64,000 nt of DNA, from contig JALHJZ010000001.1 of NCBI GenBank assembly GCA_022838705.1, positions 540,689-604,688 of the forward strand, given 5' to 3'. This DNA comes from Candidatus Bipolaricaulota bacterium. Its GTDB lineage: Bacteria > Bipolaricaulota > Bipolaricaulia > Bipolaricaulales > Bipolaricaulaceae. This document shows, in pieces, positions 17,986 to 26,210 of this stretch (position 1 is the stretch's first letter; every line of letters starts with the position of its first letter). Under the pieces are notes generated by a model. It saw only the letters and a list, made by a program, of their open reading frames with translations, searched no databases and had not been told where the DNA came from. The position numbers were made by a program, and so were the translations under genes.

Positions 17986-19706
17986 GGCCCTCTCCGTGAG
18001 CTGGCCCGCTCGAACGGGTTCGGGTAGTACGCGGCGAGGATCCCTCCCCCGATGAACTCGCGGAGGATGGACGTCGCCGGGATCTCGTCCCCCGGGTAGG
18101 GGGCGTACCAGCGCAGTTCCTCCAAGAGCCCCTCCGCCCTCAGCCGCAACCGGGGGTGCCGTACCTGGAGGAGGAGCGGCTCCACGCGGGGCCGGAGGAC
18201 GTTCCACTCGTAGACGAGGGCGGAGTTGAACATGACATCGGCCCGCCCCTGGTGGGGGAACACGAACCGTTTCTCGCCCCGTCGCACGTTGTCCCACATC
18301 CGCAACGTGTCCTCGGCGGTGTAGCCGCGGTAGGCGGCGTCCCGCACCACGCGCCGCAGGAGCCGGTTGTCGGTGGTGGACATCCGCACGTGGTCATCGA
18401 GGTTGAGCTGGGTGAGGGCGGAGGCGTAGATGCGGAACGACTGTTCCTCCAGCCCAGAGGGGAGGAGTCCGGGGTTCAGACAGTGCAGCCCCTCCACGAG
18501 GAGGATCCCATCCTCCTCCAGCTTGAGCTCGCTCCCCGTCTCGCGCCGCCCCGTCGCGAACTCGAACCGGGGCAGCCGCACTGCCTTCCCCGCCAGCAGG
18601 TCCTCCATCTGGCGCTGGAAGAGGGGCACCTCGACCGCCGAGATGTCGTCGAAATCAGTGAGGCCGCGGCGGGCCATCTCGTCGCGGGGCAGGAAGTAGT
18701 CGTCCATGGACACCGGGTACGGCCGCAGGCCGAGGGCGAGGAGCTGGACCGCGAGCCGCTTGGTGAACGTCGTCTTGCCCGACGAAGTCGGGCCGGCGAT
18801 GAGGATCAGTCGCGGGGCGGAGGGATGGTTGGCGATCGTGGCGGCGATCTGGGCGATCCGCTGATCGTGAAAGGCCTCCGAGACGAGGATCACCTCCGTC
18901 ATGCGGCCGGTGCGCACCGCCTCGTTGACCGTATACGCATCGTACACACCGAGGAGCTCGAGCCAGTGCCCGTACTCCTCGAACACCTGAAGGAGCGCGG
19001 AATAGTCCTCGGCCGGGGCGAGCTCATTCGGCCTCTCCCGGCGGGGGAAGCGGAGGACGAACCCGTGGGGATAGGGGGTGAGGGCGAACTGGGAGAGGAG
19101 GCCGGTGGAAGGGACCATCGGCCCGAATAGGTAGTCCTCGAACTGGCCGAGCCGATAGAGGGGGATCGTCTCCCCGCTCGCCCTCTGGGCGAGGAGGTCG
19201 GCCTTGTTGGTGAGGCCCCGCGCCCGGAGCCGGGCCTGGGCCTCCGCGAGGGGGACCTCCTCCCGGACGATGGGGGCGTTCGCCCGGACGAGGGCGCGCA
19301 TGTGCGCCTCGATCCGCTCCAGTTCCTCCGCGGTGAACAGCGGGCGCTGGGCCACCCGGCAGTAGTACCCCCCGAACGGCGCGGAGTGGTCGATGATCAG
19401 GCGGGCCTCCGGGAACAGGGTGTGGACTGCGCCCGCGAGGAGGAAACTCAACGAGCGGGTGTAGATGCGGATCCCCTCCGAATCGGTGAGGAACACCGGC
19501 TGGACCGAGGCGTCCTCGCGAAGCGGGAACGATAGCTCACGAAGCTCGCCACCGACGATCGCGGCCATCGCCGGGACCCGGGGATCGGGGTACGCCGCCT
19601 GGACGAAATCGGCGAGGGCGGTTCCCGCCGGCCCCTCAAACGCCCGCCCATCAGGGAAGATCGCCTGGACTGTCTCGCGACGCTTGGTCGGACGAACCGC
19701 GGCCAT
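17982..19706 (-). CDS. Nucleoside (uridine-type) kinase with N-terminal TGS and tRNA-synthetase-like domains
   Basis: 574 residues. An N-terminal TGS-like domain (about 10-75) and a threonyl-tRNA-synthetase second-additional-domain-like region (about 80-170, with HSAPFGGYYCR) precede a kinase domain (about 285-500) with P-loop GPTSSGKTTFTKR and MDDYFLPR. This architecture is known in Thermotogae and Firmicutes nucleoside kinases, which phosphorylate uridine, cytidine or related nucleosides. A -10 TACAAT (19720-19715, minus strand) ends eight bases before the ATG without a ribosome site, so it is probably leaderless. Confidence 0.9.
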   Translation of the reverse strand: MAAVRPTKRRETVQAIFPDGRAFEGPAGTALADFVQAAYPDPRVPAMAAIVGGELRELSFPLREDASVQPVFLTDSEGIRIYTRSLSFLLAGAVHTLFPEARLIIDHSAPFGGYYCRVAQRPLFTAEELERIEAHMRALVRANAPIVREEVPLAEAQARLRARGLTNKADLLAQRASGETIPLYRLGQFEDYLFGPMVPSTGLLSQFALTPYPHGFVLRFPRRERPNELAPAEDYSALLQVFEEYGHWLELLGVYDAYTVNEAVRTGRMTEVILVSEAFHDQRIAQIAATIANHPSAPRLILIAGPTSSGKTTFTKRLAVQLLALGLRPYPVSMDDYFLPRDEMARRGLTDFDDISAVEVPLFQRQMEDLLAGKAVRLPRFEFATGRRETGSELKLEEDGILLVEGLHCLNPGLLPSGLEEQSFRIYASALTQLNLDDHVRMSTTDNRLLRRVVRDAAYRGYTAEDTLRMWDNVRRGEKRFVFPHQGRADVMFNSALVYEWNVLRPRVEPLLLQVRHPRLRLRAEGLLEELRWYAPYPGDEIPATSILREFIGGGILAAYYPNPFERASSRRGP

Positions 19707-19714
19707 AGGTGAGG

Positions 19715-19720
19715 ATTGTA
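19715..19720 (-). promoter_or_regulatory. -10 box of the nucleoside kinase gene
   Basis: TACAAT on the minus strand (19720-19715), eight bases before the ATG at 19706. A recognisable -35 is lacking (TCCCGA at the right distance). Confidence 0.45.
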
Positions 19721-19816
19721 CCCCTCCCCTCCTCCCTTCGGGAGCGGGAGGCGAGGGGAGCTAGGGAAGCGGCCAGGTTCAGCCCGACACCCCGGCCTCG
19801 GCCGCGAACCGCTCGT

Positions 19817-20611
19817 TCATCCTCCCTCCCGCGCGTGGCGGGCCGCCGCGAGAAGCTCTCGGGCATAGGCCACCGCATCGCGCGCGGTCCGCGGTCGGAC
19901 CCGTTCCGCCGGAGGTGGGGCGCCGGCGTCGCCCATGTCGAGCGCGATCCCATCCAGGCGAAGGAGGGGCCGAAGCGAGCGCAGTTCGGGGACGTGGCGG
20001 ACAGCGCGGGCGAGGAGGTCGGGGATCCCGTCGTGGGCGATCGCCTCTGGGTCCTCTCCGTAAGAGAGGAGGAGGGCCCGCAGGCTGCGGTCGGCGGCGA
20101 CGAGGGCAGCATCGAGCGCCCAGTCGAGGCTCTCCGCCGTGAGCAACGCCTCGGCTGCCATGAGGTCGTGCTCCGCCTGACGAAGGTGGCGCTCGGCCTC
20201 CGCTCGGCGTGCCTCCTCCGACCAGGGTGTGCCCGCCCCGCCGCGGAGCTCGTCGAGCATCCCCTCGTCGGAGAACCCAAACCGGTGCCCGAGCTCGTGG
20301 TACACCGTCCGTCGCACCTGATCGCGCAGTTCGGCCTCGCTCTGGCACCACGTCTCGAGCGGGCGCTGGTAGAGGACGATCGTCCCCGGGAAGTCGTGCG
20401 GCGTGTCCACGTCGGGGAGCGACGGCCCCTCGTACATCCCGAACGGGTAGTCGGGGGGGACGAGGCCCCACTCTGCCATCAGCCCGTCATCCGGGTAGTC
20501 CTCGACCCGCACCTCGAGGCCGTTCAGGTACCGCTGGAACTCCGGGGGAAGCTCGGCCAGGGCGTCCTGCACCAACCGCTCGAACCTGTCCCGACTCATT
20601 TCCATGGCCAT
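19817..20611 (-). CDS. Zincin-like metallopeptidase fused to a C-terminal HEPN domain
   Basis: 264 residues in two parts. Residues 1-125 match the minimal zincin-like metallopeptidase family (PF06262-like), with the zinc motif VYHELGHRFGF. After a linker (about 125-140) the rest is helical and HEPN-like: RHLRQAEHDLMAAEALL, ALVAADRSLRALLLSYG and ARDAVAYARELLAAAR. No Rx4-6H ribonuclease motif is evident. HEPN domains of this kind usually bind nucleotides or pair with nucleotidyltransferases. I use the ATG at 20611 (MAMEMSRDRF) because TAGGAT (20624-20619) ends seven bases upstream; ATG 20605 is an alternative. The substrate is unknown. Confidence 0.75.
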   Translation of the reverse strand: MAMEMSRDRFERLVQDALAELPPEFQRYLNGLEVRVEDYPDDGLMAEWGLVPPDYPFGMYEGPSLPDVDTPHDFPGTIVLYQRPLETWCQSEAELRDQVRRTVYHELGHRFGFSDEGMLDELRGGAGTPWSEEARRAEAERHLRQAEHDLMAAEALLTAESLDWALDAALVAADRSLRALLLSYGEDPEAIAHDGIPDLLARAVRHVPELRSLRPLLRLDGIALDMGDAGAPPPAERVRPRTARDAVAYARELLAAARHAREGG

Positions 20612-20704
20612 GGCCCCAATCCTACCGGAGGAACGGCTCCGATCCGCGCGGCGCGGGTCAGGCGGCGAGGCCGCGTCGCTGTACAATGCCGCGGAGGTGG
20701 TCGT

Positions 20705-21304
20705 ATGAAGCGGGTGGCGGTCATGGTTGCAGCGGTCCTGGTGCTGGGGGTCGGGCTAGGGTGGGGGCAGTCCTGCTGTCCTCCGCCGTCGTGTTGCCCT
20801 CCGCCCTCGTGTTGCCCTTCTCCTTCCCCCGAGCCCTCCTGCTACGAGGGGTTCTGGCTGGGGGAGGCGATCCTCATCGAGGTGATCGTCCCGCAAGGTC
20901 GGCTCTGCTCCTGCTGCTGTCCGATCACGACCCGGATCAGCGGGTGGAGGGTGGAAGCGTTTCTGGGGGGCGTGGTGTACGAGCACACCTACCCCAACCC
21001 GGTGAGCGTGGACACGAAGATCGTGTGGGACCAGAAAACCTCCGCGGGGAGCCAAGCGGCGGCGGGGTTCTACCGGATCGTGGTGAGCACCACCGATCAG
21101 GGGGACGTGCAGACCTACATTAAACTTGTGGACAGGGCAGATTGCCGCTCTCTCCTCTGCACGCGGCCGTCCAAGCCCTGTGGAGTTCCCATTTGCAATA
21201 TCCACCTGAAGCTCTCTCCGATTCCGACCTGCGGGCCGTGTTGCGATCCGTGCTGTGACCCGTGCTGTCTCTACCCGTTCTACATGCTGGGCACGGGGAG
21301 GTGA
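20705..21304 (+). CDS. Cysteine-rich exported protein of unknown function
   Basis: 199 residues. A signal peptide (1-20) is followed by a CC-P-P-x repeat (three SCCP units, residues about 22-42). The middle (about 75-140: ISGWRVEAFLGGVVYEHTYPNPV, SAGSQAAAGFYRIVVSTTDQG) resembles a small beta-sandwich of the FlgD/FlgD-Ig-like type. A CCDPCCDPCC cluster lies near the C-terminus. The paired cysteines suggest metal binding or heavy disulfide cross-linking on the cell surface. ATG 20705 follows GGAGGTGG, and TACAAT (20682-20687) may be its -10. A strong terminator follows. Confidence 0.75.
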   Translation: MKRVAVMVAAVLVLGVGLGWGQSCCPPPSCCPPPSCCPSPSPEPSCYEGFWLGEAILIEVIVPQGRLCSCCCPITTRISGWRVEAFLGGVVYEHTYPNPVSVDTKIVWDQKTSAGSQAAAGFYRIVVSTTDQGDVQTYIKLVDRADCRSLLCTRPSKPCGVPICNIHLKLSPIPTCGPCCDPCCDPCCLYPFYMLGTGR

Positions 21305-21335
21305 ACGGCGCGACCGTCTGATCGCGAAGCGGCGA

Positions 21336-21381
21336 ACGACCCCTGGACTGCGGGCTCCTGCGGTCGGGGGTCGTCTTCTTT
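21336..21381 (+). terminator. Rho-independent terminator after the cysteine-rich protein
   Basis: ACGACCCC (21336-21343) pairs with GGGGTCGT (21367-21374). The enclosed bases form a further 8-bp helix with two G-U pairs, and CTTCTTT follows. Confidence 0.75.
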
Positions 21382-21402
21382 GCCCACGTCACGCGGTGGG
21401 AC

Positions 21403-21431
21403 TTCACCTTCTGCCTGCCGTGCTTTAGAAT
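21403..21431 (+). promoter_or_regulatory. Promoter of the ferritin-VIT1 gene, leaderless type
   Basis: TTCACC (21403-21408), 17-nt spacer, TAGAAT (21426-21431). The ATG at 21439 is seven bases past the -10, where transcription itself should begin. Confidence 0.65.
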
Positions 21432-21438
21432 CCGTCCC

Positions 21439-22305
21439 ATGCTCGACCCATCGCTAGTTGAGAAGCTACTGGTCTTCCAGCGGAACGAAATCACCGAGCA
21501 CCACGTGTACCGGGGGCTCGCCCGGCTGGCCAAGGGACAGAACGCCGCGGTCCTCGAGCGGCTGGCCGAGGAGGAGCTCGGGCACTACCGATCCCTGGCG
21601 AGCTACACCCACCAGGAGGTGAACCCCCGCCGGTGGCGCATCTTCCTGTACCGCCTCGCCGCCCGGGTGTTCGGCCTCACGTTCGCCATCAAGCTCATGG
21701 AGGCGGGGGAGCGGGGGGCCGAGGGTGCCTATGCCGAGGTGGCCGGGAAGATCCCAGAGCTAGAGAAGATCATGGCCGACGAGACCGGGCACGAGGCGAG
21801 CCTGGTGGAACTGATCGACGAGGAGCGGCTGGGGTACCTGAGCTCCATGGTGCTGGGAGTCAACGATGCCTTGGTGGAGCTGACCGGGGCTTTGGCTGGG
21901 TTCACCTTCGCCCTGCAGAGTTCGAGCCTGGTGGGGCTGTCCGGGTTGATCACCGGGGTGGCGGCGTCGCTCTCCATGGCGGCCTCGGAGTACCTGTCTG
22001 CCAAGTCCGAGCGGGGGCCGAAAGCGCCCCTGCGGGCGGCCCTCTACACCGGGATCGCCTATGTGTTCACCGTGGTCCTGCTGGTGTTCCCGTTCTTCCT
22101 GTTCTCAAGCCCCTACGCCGCCCTCGGGCTGGCCCTGGCCGATGCGCTGGTGGTGATTGCCGCCTTCACCTTCTTCATGGCGGTGGTGCGGGACCTTCGG
22201 TACCGGCGGACCCTGGTGGAGATGGTGGCCATCAGCATGGGGGTGGCGCTCGTGTCGTTCCTGATCGGCTGGCTCCTGCGAACCGCCCTGGGGATCGAGG
22301 CCTGA
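21439..22305 (+). CDS. Ferritin-like/VIT1-family membrane iron transporter
   Basis: 288 residues. Residues 1-125 form a ferritin-like four-helix part with metal-binding ExxH pairs (EEELGHYRS, DETGHEAS). Residues 130-285 form a VIT1/CCC1 membrane domain of about five segments (SMVLGVNDALVELTGALAGFTFAL, SMAASEYLSAKSE). The architecture matches MbfA-type proteins, which sense cytosolic Fe2+ and move it across the membrane, usually outward. The start is fixed by the overlapping promoter (leaderless). Confidence 0.9.
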   Translation: MLDPSLVEKLLVFQRNEITEHHVYRGLARLAKGQNAAVLERLAEEELGHYRSLASYTHQEVNPRRWRIFLYRLAARVFGLTFAIKLMEAGERGAEGAYAEVAGKIPELEKIMADETGHEASLVELIDEERLGYLSSMVLGVNDALVELTGALAGFTFALQSSSLVGLSGLITGVAASLSMAASEYLSAKSERGPKAPLRAALYTGIAYVFTVVLLVFPFFLFSSPYAALGLALADALVVIAAFTFFMAVVRDLRYRRTLVEMVAISMGVALVSFLIGWLLRTALGIEA

Positions 22306-22422
22306 GGCGGCCCAGCCGGAAGGTTCGCCGGGCTCGTGATGCCATGCGCCGTGTCCCCATCCTCTCAACCTGCCAGCCCTCCGCCACTCCCGGGGCGGTT
22401 TAACCCCGCCCAGCTTGGACGT

Positions 22423-22806
22423 CTACCCTTGCGTGAGTCCCTCGATCGTGCCTACGACTTCGCTGGCTTCCAGCAGCGAGAGCGCAGCGACCTTTCCTGG
22501 ATTGACGATTCTGTCGTTGTAGTCGGCGGCACTGCGGCGCTCTTTCAACCGGCGGAGCATGGGTGCCAAGCGGACGGCCTCCGCTATGCCTGACTCGGTT
22601 AGCCAGGTTGGGACAAACCGGTGGATTTCAGCGTCTTCCGGCGGCTCAATCCCCAGTTGGTCCCGAATCCAGTTCCGTGAGGTGAGCAGAGCAGCGTAGT
22701 AGGCTCGGCTGATAGCCGACCTGAAGCACGCCTCACTCAATGCACCGCCCTGGCCTCGCTTTACGAGCTCCTCCGCCACAGCAAGGTAATCGGCCCACCG
22801 GAACAT
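22423..22806 (-). CDS. HEPN domain protein, third gene of a defence-like cassette
   Basis: 127 residues, the length of a single HEPN domain. The core helix reads RSAISRAYYAALLTSRNWI with a downstream EIHRF, a pattern common in HEPN proteins of toxin-antitoxin and defence loci. No canonical Rx4-6H is seen, so ribonuclease activity is uncertain. Its ATG overlaps the stop of the 176-residue gene upstream, and base composition here is lower in GC than in housekeeping regions. It is probably translated in fixed ratio with its two partners. Confidence 0.75.
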   Translation of the reverse strand: MFRWADYLAVAEELVKRGQGGALSEACFRSAISRAYYAALLTSRNWIRDQLGIEPPEDAEIHRFVPTWLTESGIAEAVRLAPMLRRLKERRSAADYNDRIVNPGKVAALSLLEASEVVGTIEGLTQG

Positions 22807-23336
22807 CAGTCAAACTCCACGTCCACGTTGAACATCTCTTGGATCCAGGGGCTCTGTAAGGACAGCCAGCCCGCATCCAAGTCCTTAAGTCCCTGGAACA
22901 CCCGCTCGGGCTCGCTCGCCGTGTGCACGATCGCAAACAGCATGGTGAGATCCTCGACCTCCGGATCTCTCCTCAGGCGGAGTTCGATCCGGGGATGGGG
23001 TTCAAGGCACCGATCAACTGCCTGCCAAGCCTCGAATAGCACAGGGATCAGCGCGGGGTTCTGTTCCAGGAACGCGATCACGTCCGATGACAGTTGGAAG
23101 CCGTACAGCTGCCCGAGAACGCTGTATACGGGCAGGCGGCTATGAGTCAGCGCCGCCCCGCTGTCCTCACTCCACCAGGTGTCTGTCGGATGTTGCAGAT
23201 CTGCTGTGGGCAAGAGCATGATCCACAGCGAGTTGCCGTCGCCCACCATTTCGTTGCTGATGAGGCAAGATGCACCGTCGTCCCACTTCATCACCCCTTT
23301 AGACTGGTACGCCTGCGTAGCAGCCAAAAGTGCCAT
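22806..23336 (-). CDS. Unknown 176-residue protein, middle gene of the TIGR04255/HEPN cassette
   Basis: I do not recognise this family. It is acidic, has no signal peptide or membrane segment, and is rich in Trp and Leu (NSLWIMLLPTADLQHP, DTWWSED, DAGWLSLQSPWIQEMF). The start codon directly abuts the TIGR04255 stop and the stop overlaps the HEPN start, so the three genes form a tight operon. A linking, sensing or antitoxin role is possible but not shown. Confidence 0.7.
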   Translation of the reverse strand: MALLAATQAYQSKGVMKWDDGASCLISNEMVGDGNSLWIMLLPTADLQHPTDTWWSEDSGAALTHSRLPVYSVLGQLYGFQLSSDVIAFLEQNPALIPVLFEAWQAVDRCLEPHPRIELRLRRDPEVEDLTMLFAIVHTASEPERVFQGLKDLDAGWLSLQSPWIQEMFNVDVEFD

Positions 23337-24119
23337 CTACTCGCTCCTCTGGAAGAACGTCCGCCTGAGGTCGTCGGTGATCGCGCCCTCGAATGTTTCC
23401 TCAATGCGGTCGTGGGCAGTCTCAGCCCAGTTCAGCGCGTCATCGAGTGGCACCGCCCCTCCCCGCGCAAGGAAGTAGTGGAGATCGAGGCGGAACACGA
23501 GAGCACCCTTCCGAGACGCACTGACACTAGTGAGTTCGGTCCGAAGCCGATCACGGCCGTCTGCGTACGGGACAGTGACACCGACGAGGAACGAATCGAT
23601 GGACTGGGGAAGCCTCGGTCCGAGGAAAGGCCGAAACTCGAAGTATCTCTCCAGGTCTGCCTCGCCGGTCGGGAGCTCAATGTGGTTAATGTACCGCAGG
23701 CCGATCGTAGCCAGCTCCCCTGGTTGGGCTGCTTCTCTATAAGCGTTGAAAGCGCGACCGATCAGTTGGCTGAAGCGCCTCCATGAAGGGTAGGGGCGCA
23801 AGCAGTTCACCACAAGCACGTTAGCGCCCACTTGGACGACAGCCCGCTCGTCCTCCTGCAGTAGGTGAACCCGTTCCGAGGGGCGCACGACTTGATCGGT
23901 CCCCTTCTCAGAGGAGGTGATCTGCACTTCGATGGCTCGGACCTGCTTGCGCTTTGGGAACTGGTCGCGCAGTTGTTCATAGACCAGCCCGGGCACCGTC
24001 CCGTCCCAGGGAGAGCCGCCGGCAAAGCGAAACTCGCAAAGGGCTTCCATCAGTGGCGGATTCGGATAGGGTTTCACTAGGCTCCGCTGCTCGGCTACCC
24101 CTTGCTCGTTGTGAACCAC
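23337..24119 (-). CDS. TIGR04255 family protein, first gene of the cassette
   Basis: 260 residues, which is about the typical size of this sporadically distributed family. The N-terminal signature is YPNPPLMEALCEFRF; later segments include ERVHLLQEDERAVVQVGANV and LRYINHIELP. I choose the GTG at 24119 because GGAGGAG precedes it and a promoter (24139-24166) lies just upstream. The ATG at 24260 would lie upstream of that promoter and add 47 residues that do not look like the family. The function of TIGR04255 proteins is unknown; they often occur in variable genome islands. Confidence 0.8.
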   Translation of the reverse strand: MVHNEQGVAEQRSLVKPYPNPPLMEALCEFRFAGGSPWDGTVPGLVYEQLRDQFPKRKQVRAIEVQITSSEKGTDQVVRPSERVHLLQEDERAVVQVGANVLVVNCLRPYPSWRRFSQLIGRAFNAYREAAQPGELATIGLRYINHIELPTGEADLERYFEFRPFLGPRLPQSIDSFLVGVTVPYADGRDRLRTELTSVSASRKGALVFRLDLHYFLARGGAVPLDDALNWAETAHDRIEETFEGAITDDLRRTFFQRSE

Positions 24120-24138
24120 CTTCTCCTCCACACCGTGC

Positions 24139-24166
24139 AGTATACGCGAGGACAGAGAGTCAGCAA
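24139..24166 (-). promoter_or_regulatory. Promoter of the TIGR04255-unknown-HEPN cassette
   Basis: Minus strand TTGCTG (24166-24161), 16-nt spacer, TATACT (24144-24139). Transcription would begin near 24132, so the cassette can be expressed independently of the restriction genes upstream. Confidence 0.55.
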
Positions 24167-24308
24167 AACCTTCCGGGTTCTCGAAAGGCGAGTTGCGGTC
24201 AAGACATCCGTGACAGGTTGAGCTGAAACGACCAAGCCATGATCGTATTGGGTTCCACACGGAGCGCTACACCCGCCCGATTACACATTCACAGATCACA
24301 GTGTGCCA

Positions 24309-26189
24309 TCAGCGATTACTGCTCCCCTCGGCCTCAACTGGTTCCTCAGCGTCCCACTCGATAGGCCCATCATCATACTGCTGTACCAGCACAGCCTCAG
24401 GGACCAAATCTGTGTCACGGACAGCCGGCTTGCCCATAGCTGTCTCGATGCGCCGAAGTAGGTTCTCCGCCCTCTCCTTGAAGAAAGCTGCAAAGTCGTC
24501 CGCCCGTACCTTGTCAGCTGGTATCAGATGTGATCTGAGAATCTCATCCATCCCGGCCTGATCCACGTTTGCGTCCCGCTCCAAGGACTGCAGATAAACC
24601 GACGGCGCCTTACCCCCGATCTTGCGGTTAGTACGGGCAGAGATCGCCGTCTTATTGACGATGCTGTTGTACACCTTTGGATCTACACCAGCATTCAGGC
24701 ACCATCTTTCAGGGAAGATGTGGTGGATATCCATCTTGTCATCGAAGAACGTCTGGGCTTCTATCGGCTCGCCAGTTCGAAAGTCCTGACATCCATCGCG
24801 CATGAGCAGTGCGTAGACGCCCTTGTAGGCAGCACTGTTCCGGGTTCGCAATGTCAGAAGCCGGGATGCAGCAAAGCTGCTGTCTACTACCGTTTTGGGC
24901 TCAGCACCCCCTGCCACGTACTCCACAACTTCTGGGAGATCGCGAGCAAACCGTGTCTCGATTGCCCCACCATATAGCTCCCCGAAAACCCCACACCAGT
25001 ACCAACGGGCAAGCCTCTGTCGTGTTCCCTCCGTCTCCCCTTTCGGGCCAAGCGACACCAGCACAGCTGCCAGCGGGACGAGTTGAGTCCTGTAGGGAAG
25101 ATCTTTGGCCCGGAAGATCTTCTGTTGGTGTAGAAACCGTGCTGCGCGCACGAATCCATCTTCCGCTCGGTCTGCCCACTTCTGATAATCGTGAACAGTT
25201 AAGCGCAGGATATCGTGTCGCTTGCAGCCGATGCCAGGCATTCGTTCCTCTGATTCCTGCGCCTGCTCCGCCTGACGCCGGCGCTCCTGCGTTACAAGAA
25301 GCGCGATCGCCTGAAGAAAATCATCGCTCTGTAGAGTGCGCAGCACGGGATAGGCCTTCTTGAGCCGTTCTTCGCGCGCCCTCCAATCATCACGGAGTTG
25401 GTAGTTATCCGCAGCAAACGTTGCAGTCAGAAGCTCGAATACCGTGAGCGAAACGCCGCCTGTGTTTACCTTCTCAAAGACCAAGCAGACAGCTTCCTTG
25501 GGGGTTTCTTTCGTGAGTTTGATTACAGGAACGTTGTACTGCTTGAATCTCTCAAGGACCTGGCTTTCAAAGCGGTCATACAGGTCACTCTTGTCGTGGT
25601 CATGATTCCAGTATTTGTTGAAATCGCGGCGCCAGGGGGCAGCGTTGAAGATACTGGCTGCAGGGAACATACACAGCTCGAACTCCTTGTTACGAGTGCT
25701 TAGGTCGAGCTCAGGCTCCCCACCGAACTTTCTGACGATCCTATCCTCGGGGACACTTCTGATCGCTTCCTCCCGATCCCCGTTGGCTGAAAGTGCCGCC
25801 TGCATGTCAATGTAGTACCACCGCGCGATTTGTTTCCCTTTGGCATCTCGCGTCTGAACAGGCTTCCCGGAGACAAGCGCCTGAAACAGTGATGTGAGCC
25901 GCTGTTGTCCATCCAAGATGAGCGTTTCGGGGTCTACCTCGGCCACCATCGGCTCTGTCCCTTCTACTGGTCTAGGTTTGAACCGGCCCCCTGCTCCTCC
26001 AGTGTCCAAAGTCATCAGAGCTCCAATGGGGAACGACATGGATACACTGGCAAGCAAACTTCTGATGCGATCGTCATCCCAGACCCAACCACGTTGGAAG
26101 TCCGGGAGCTGAGTTTTGCCACTAGCGATCTCCTCTAGAATCGCTGATATTGGCAGCTTCGTACTGTCAAACGTTGTACCGTTGCTCAT
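24309..26189 (-). CDS. DUF262/DUF1524 protein (GmrSD-like restriction family)
   Basis: 626 residues. N-terminal DUF262 has LPDFQRGWVW (about 28) and the ILDGQQRLTSLF motif (about 90), linked to ParB/Srx-like nucleotide binding or hydrolysis. The C-terminal DUF1524 has MDIHHIFPERW (about 500), an HNH-type nuclease motif followed by an NKTAIS.RTNRKIG segment. GmrSD-type enzymes cut modified phage DNA. It starts 21 bp after the restriction-methylase stop with GAGGTGAG before the ATG, so both are probably one operon. One 60-bp stretch inside (25561-25620) has 27 G+C, far below the flanks. Confidence 0.88.
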   Translation of the reverse strand: MSNGTTFDSTKLPISAILEEIASGKTQLPDFQRGWVWDDDRIRSLLASVSMSFPIGALMTLDTGGAGGRFKPRPVEGTEPMVAEVDPETLILDGQQRLTSLFQALVSGKPVQTRDAKGKQIARWYYIDMQAALSANGDREEAIRSVPEDRIVRKFGGEPELDLSTRNKEFELCMFPAASIFNAAPWRRDFNKYWNHDHDKSDLYDRFESQVLERFKQYNVPVIKLTKETPKEAVCLVFEKVNTGGVSLTVFELLTATFAADNYQLRDDWRAREERLKKAYPVLRTLQSDDFLQAIALLVTQERRRQAEQAQESEERMPGIGCKRHDILRLTVHDYQKWADRAEDGFVRAARFLHQQKIFRAKDLPYRTQLVPLAAVLVSLGPKGETEGTRQRLARWYWCGVFGELYGGAIETRFARDLPEVVEYVAGGAEPKTVVDSSFAASRLLTLRTRNSAAYKGVYALLMRDGCQDFRTGEPIEAQTFFDDKMDIHHIFPERWCLNAGVDPKVYNSIVNKTAISARTNRKIGGKAPSVYLQSLERDANVDQAGMDEILRSHLIPADKVRADDFAAFFKERAENLLRRIETAMGKPAVRDTDLVPEAVLVQQYDDGPIEWDAEEPVEAEGSSNR

Positions 26190-26210
26190 AAGCTCACCTC
26201 ACAGTTCTCG

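Noticed and set aside
22390..22420. GC-rich inverted repeat (GGCGG/CCGCC around TTTAA) at the island edge
   Set aside because: Only five base pairs and no T-run; too weak to call a terminator or attachment site.
24120..24260. ATG 24260 as start of the TIGR04255 gene
   Set aside because: The promoter and ribosome site lie downstream of it, and the additional 47 residues are unlike the family's N-terminus.
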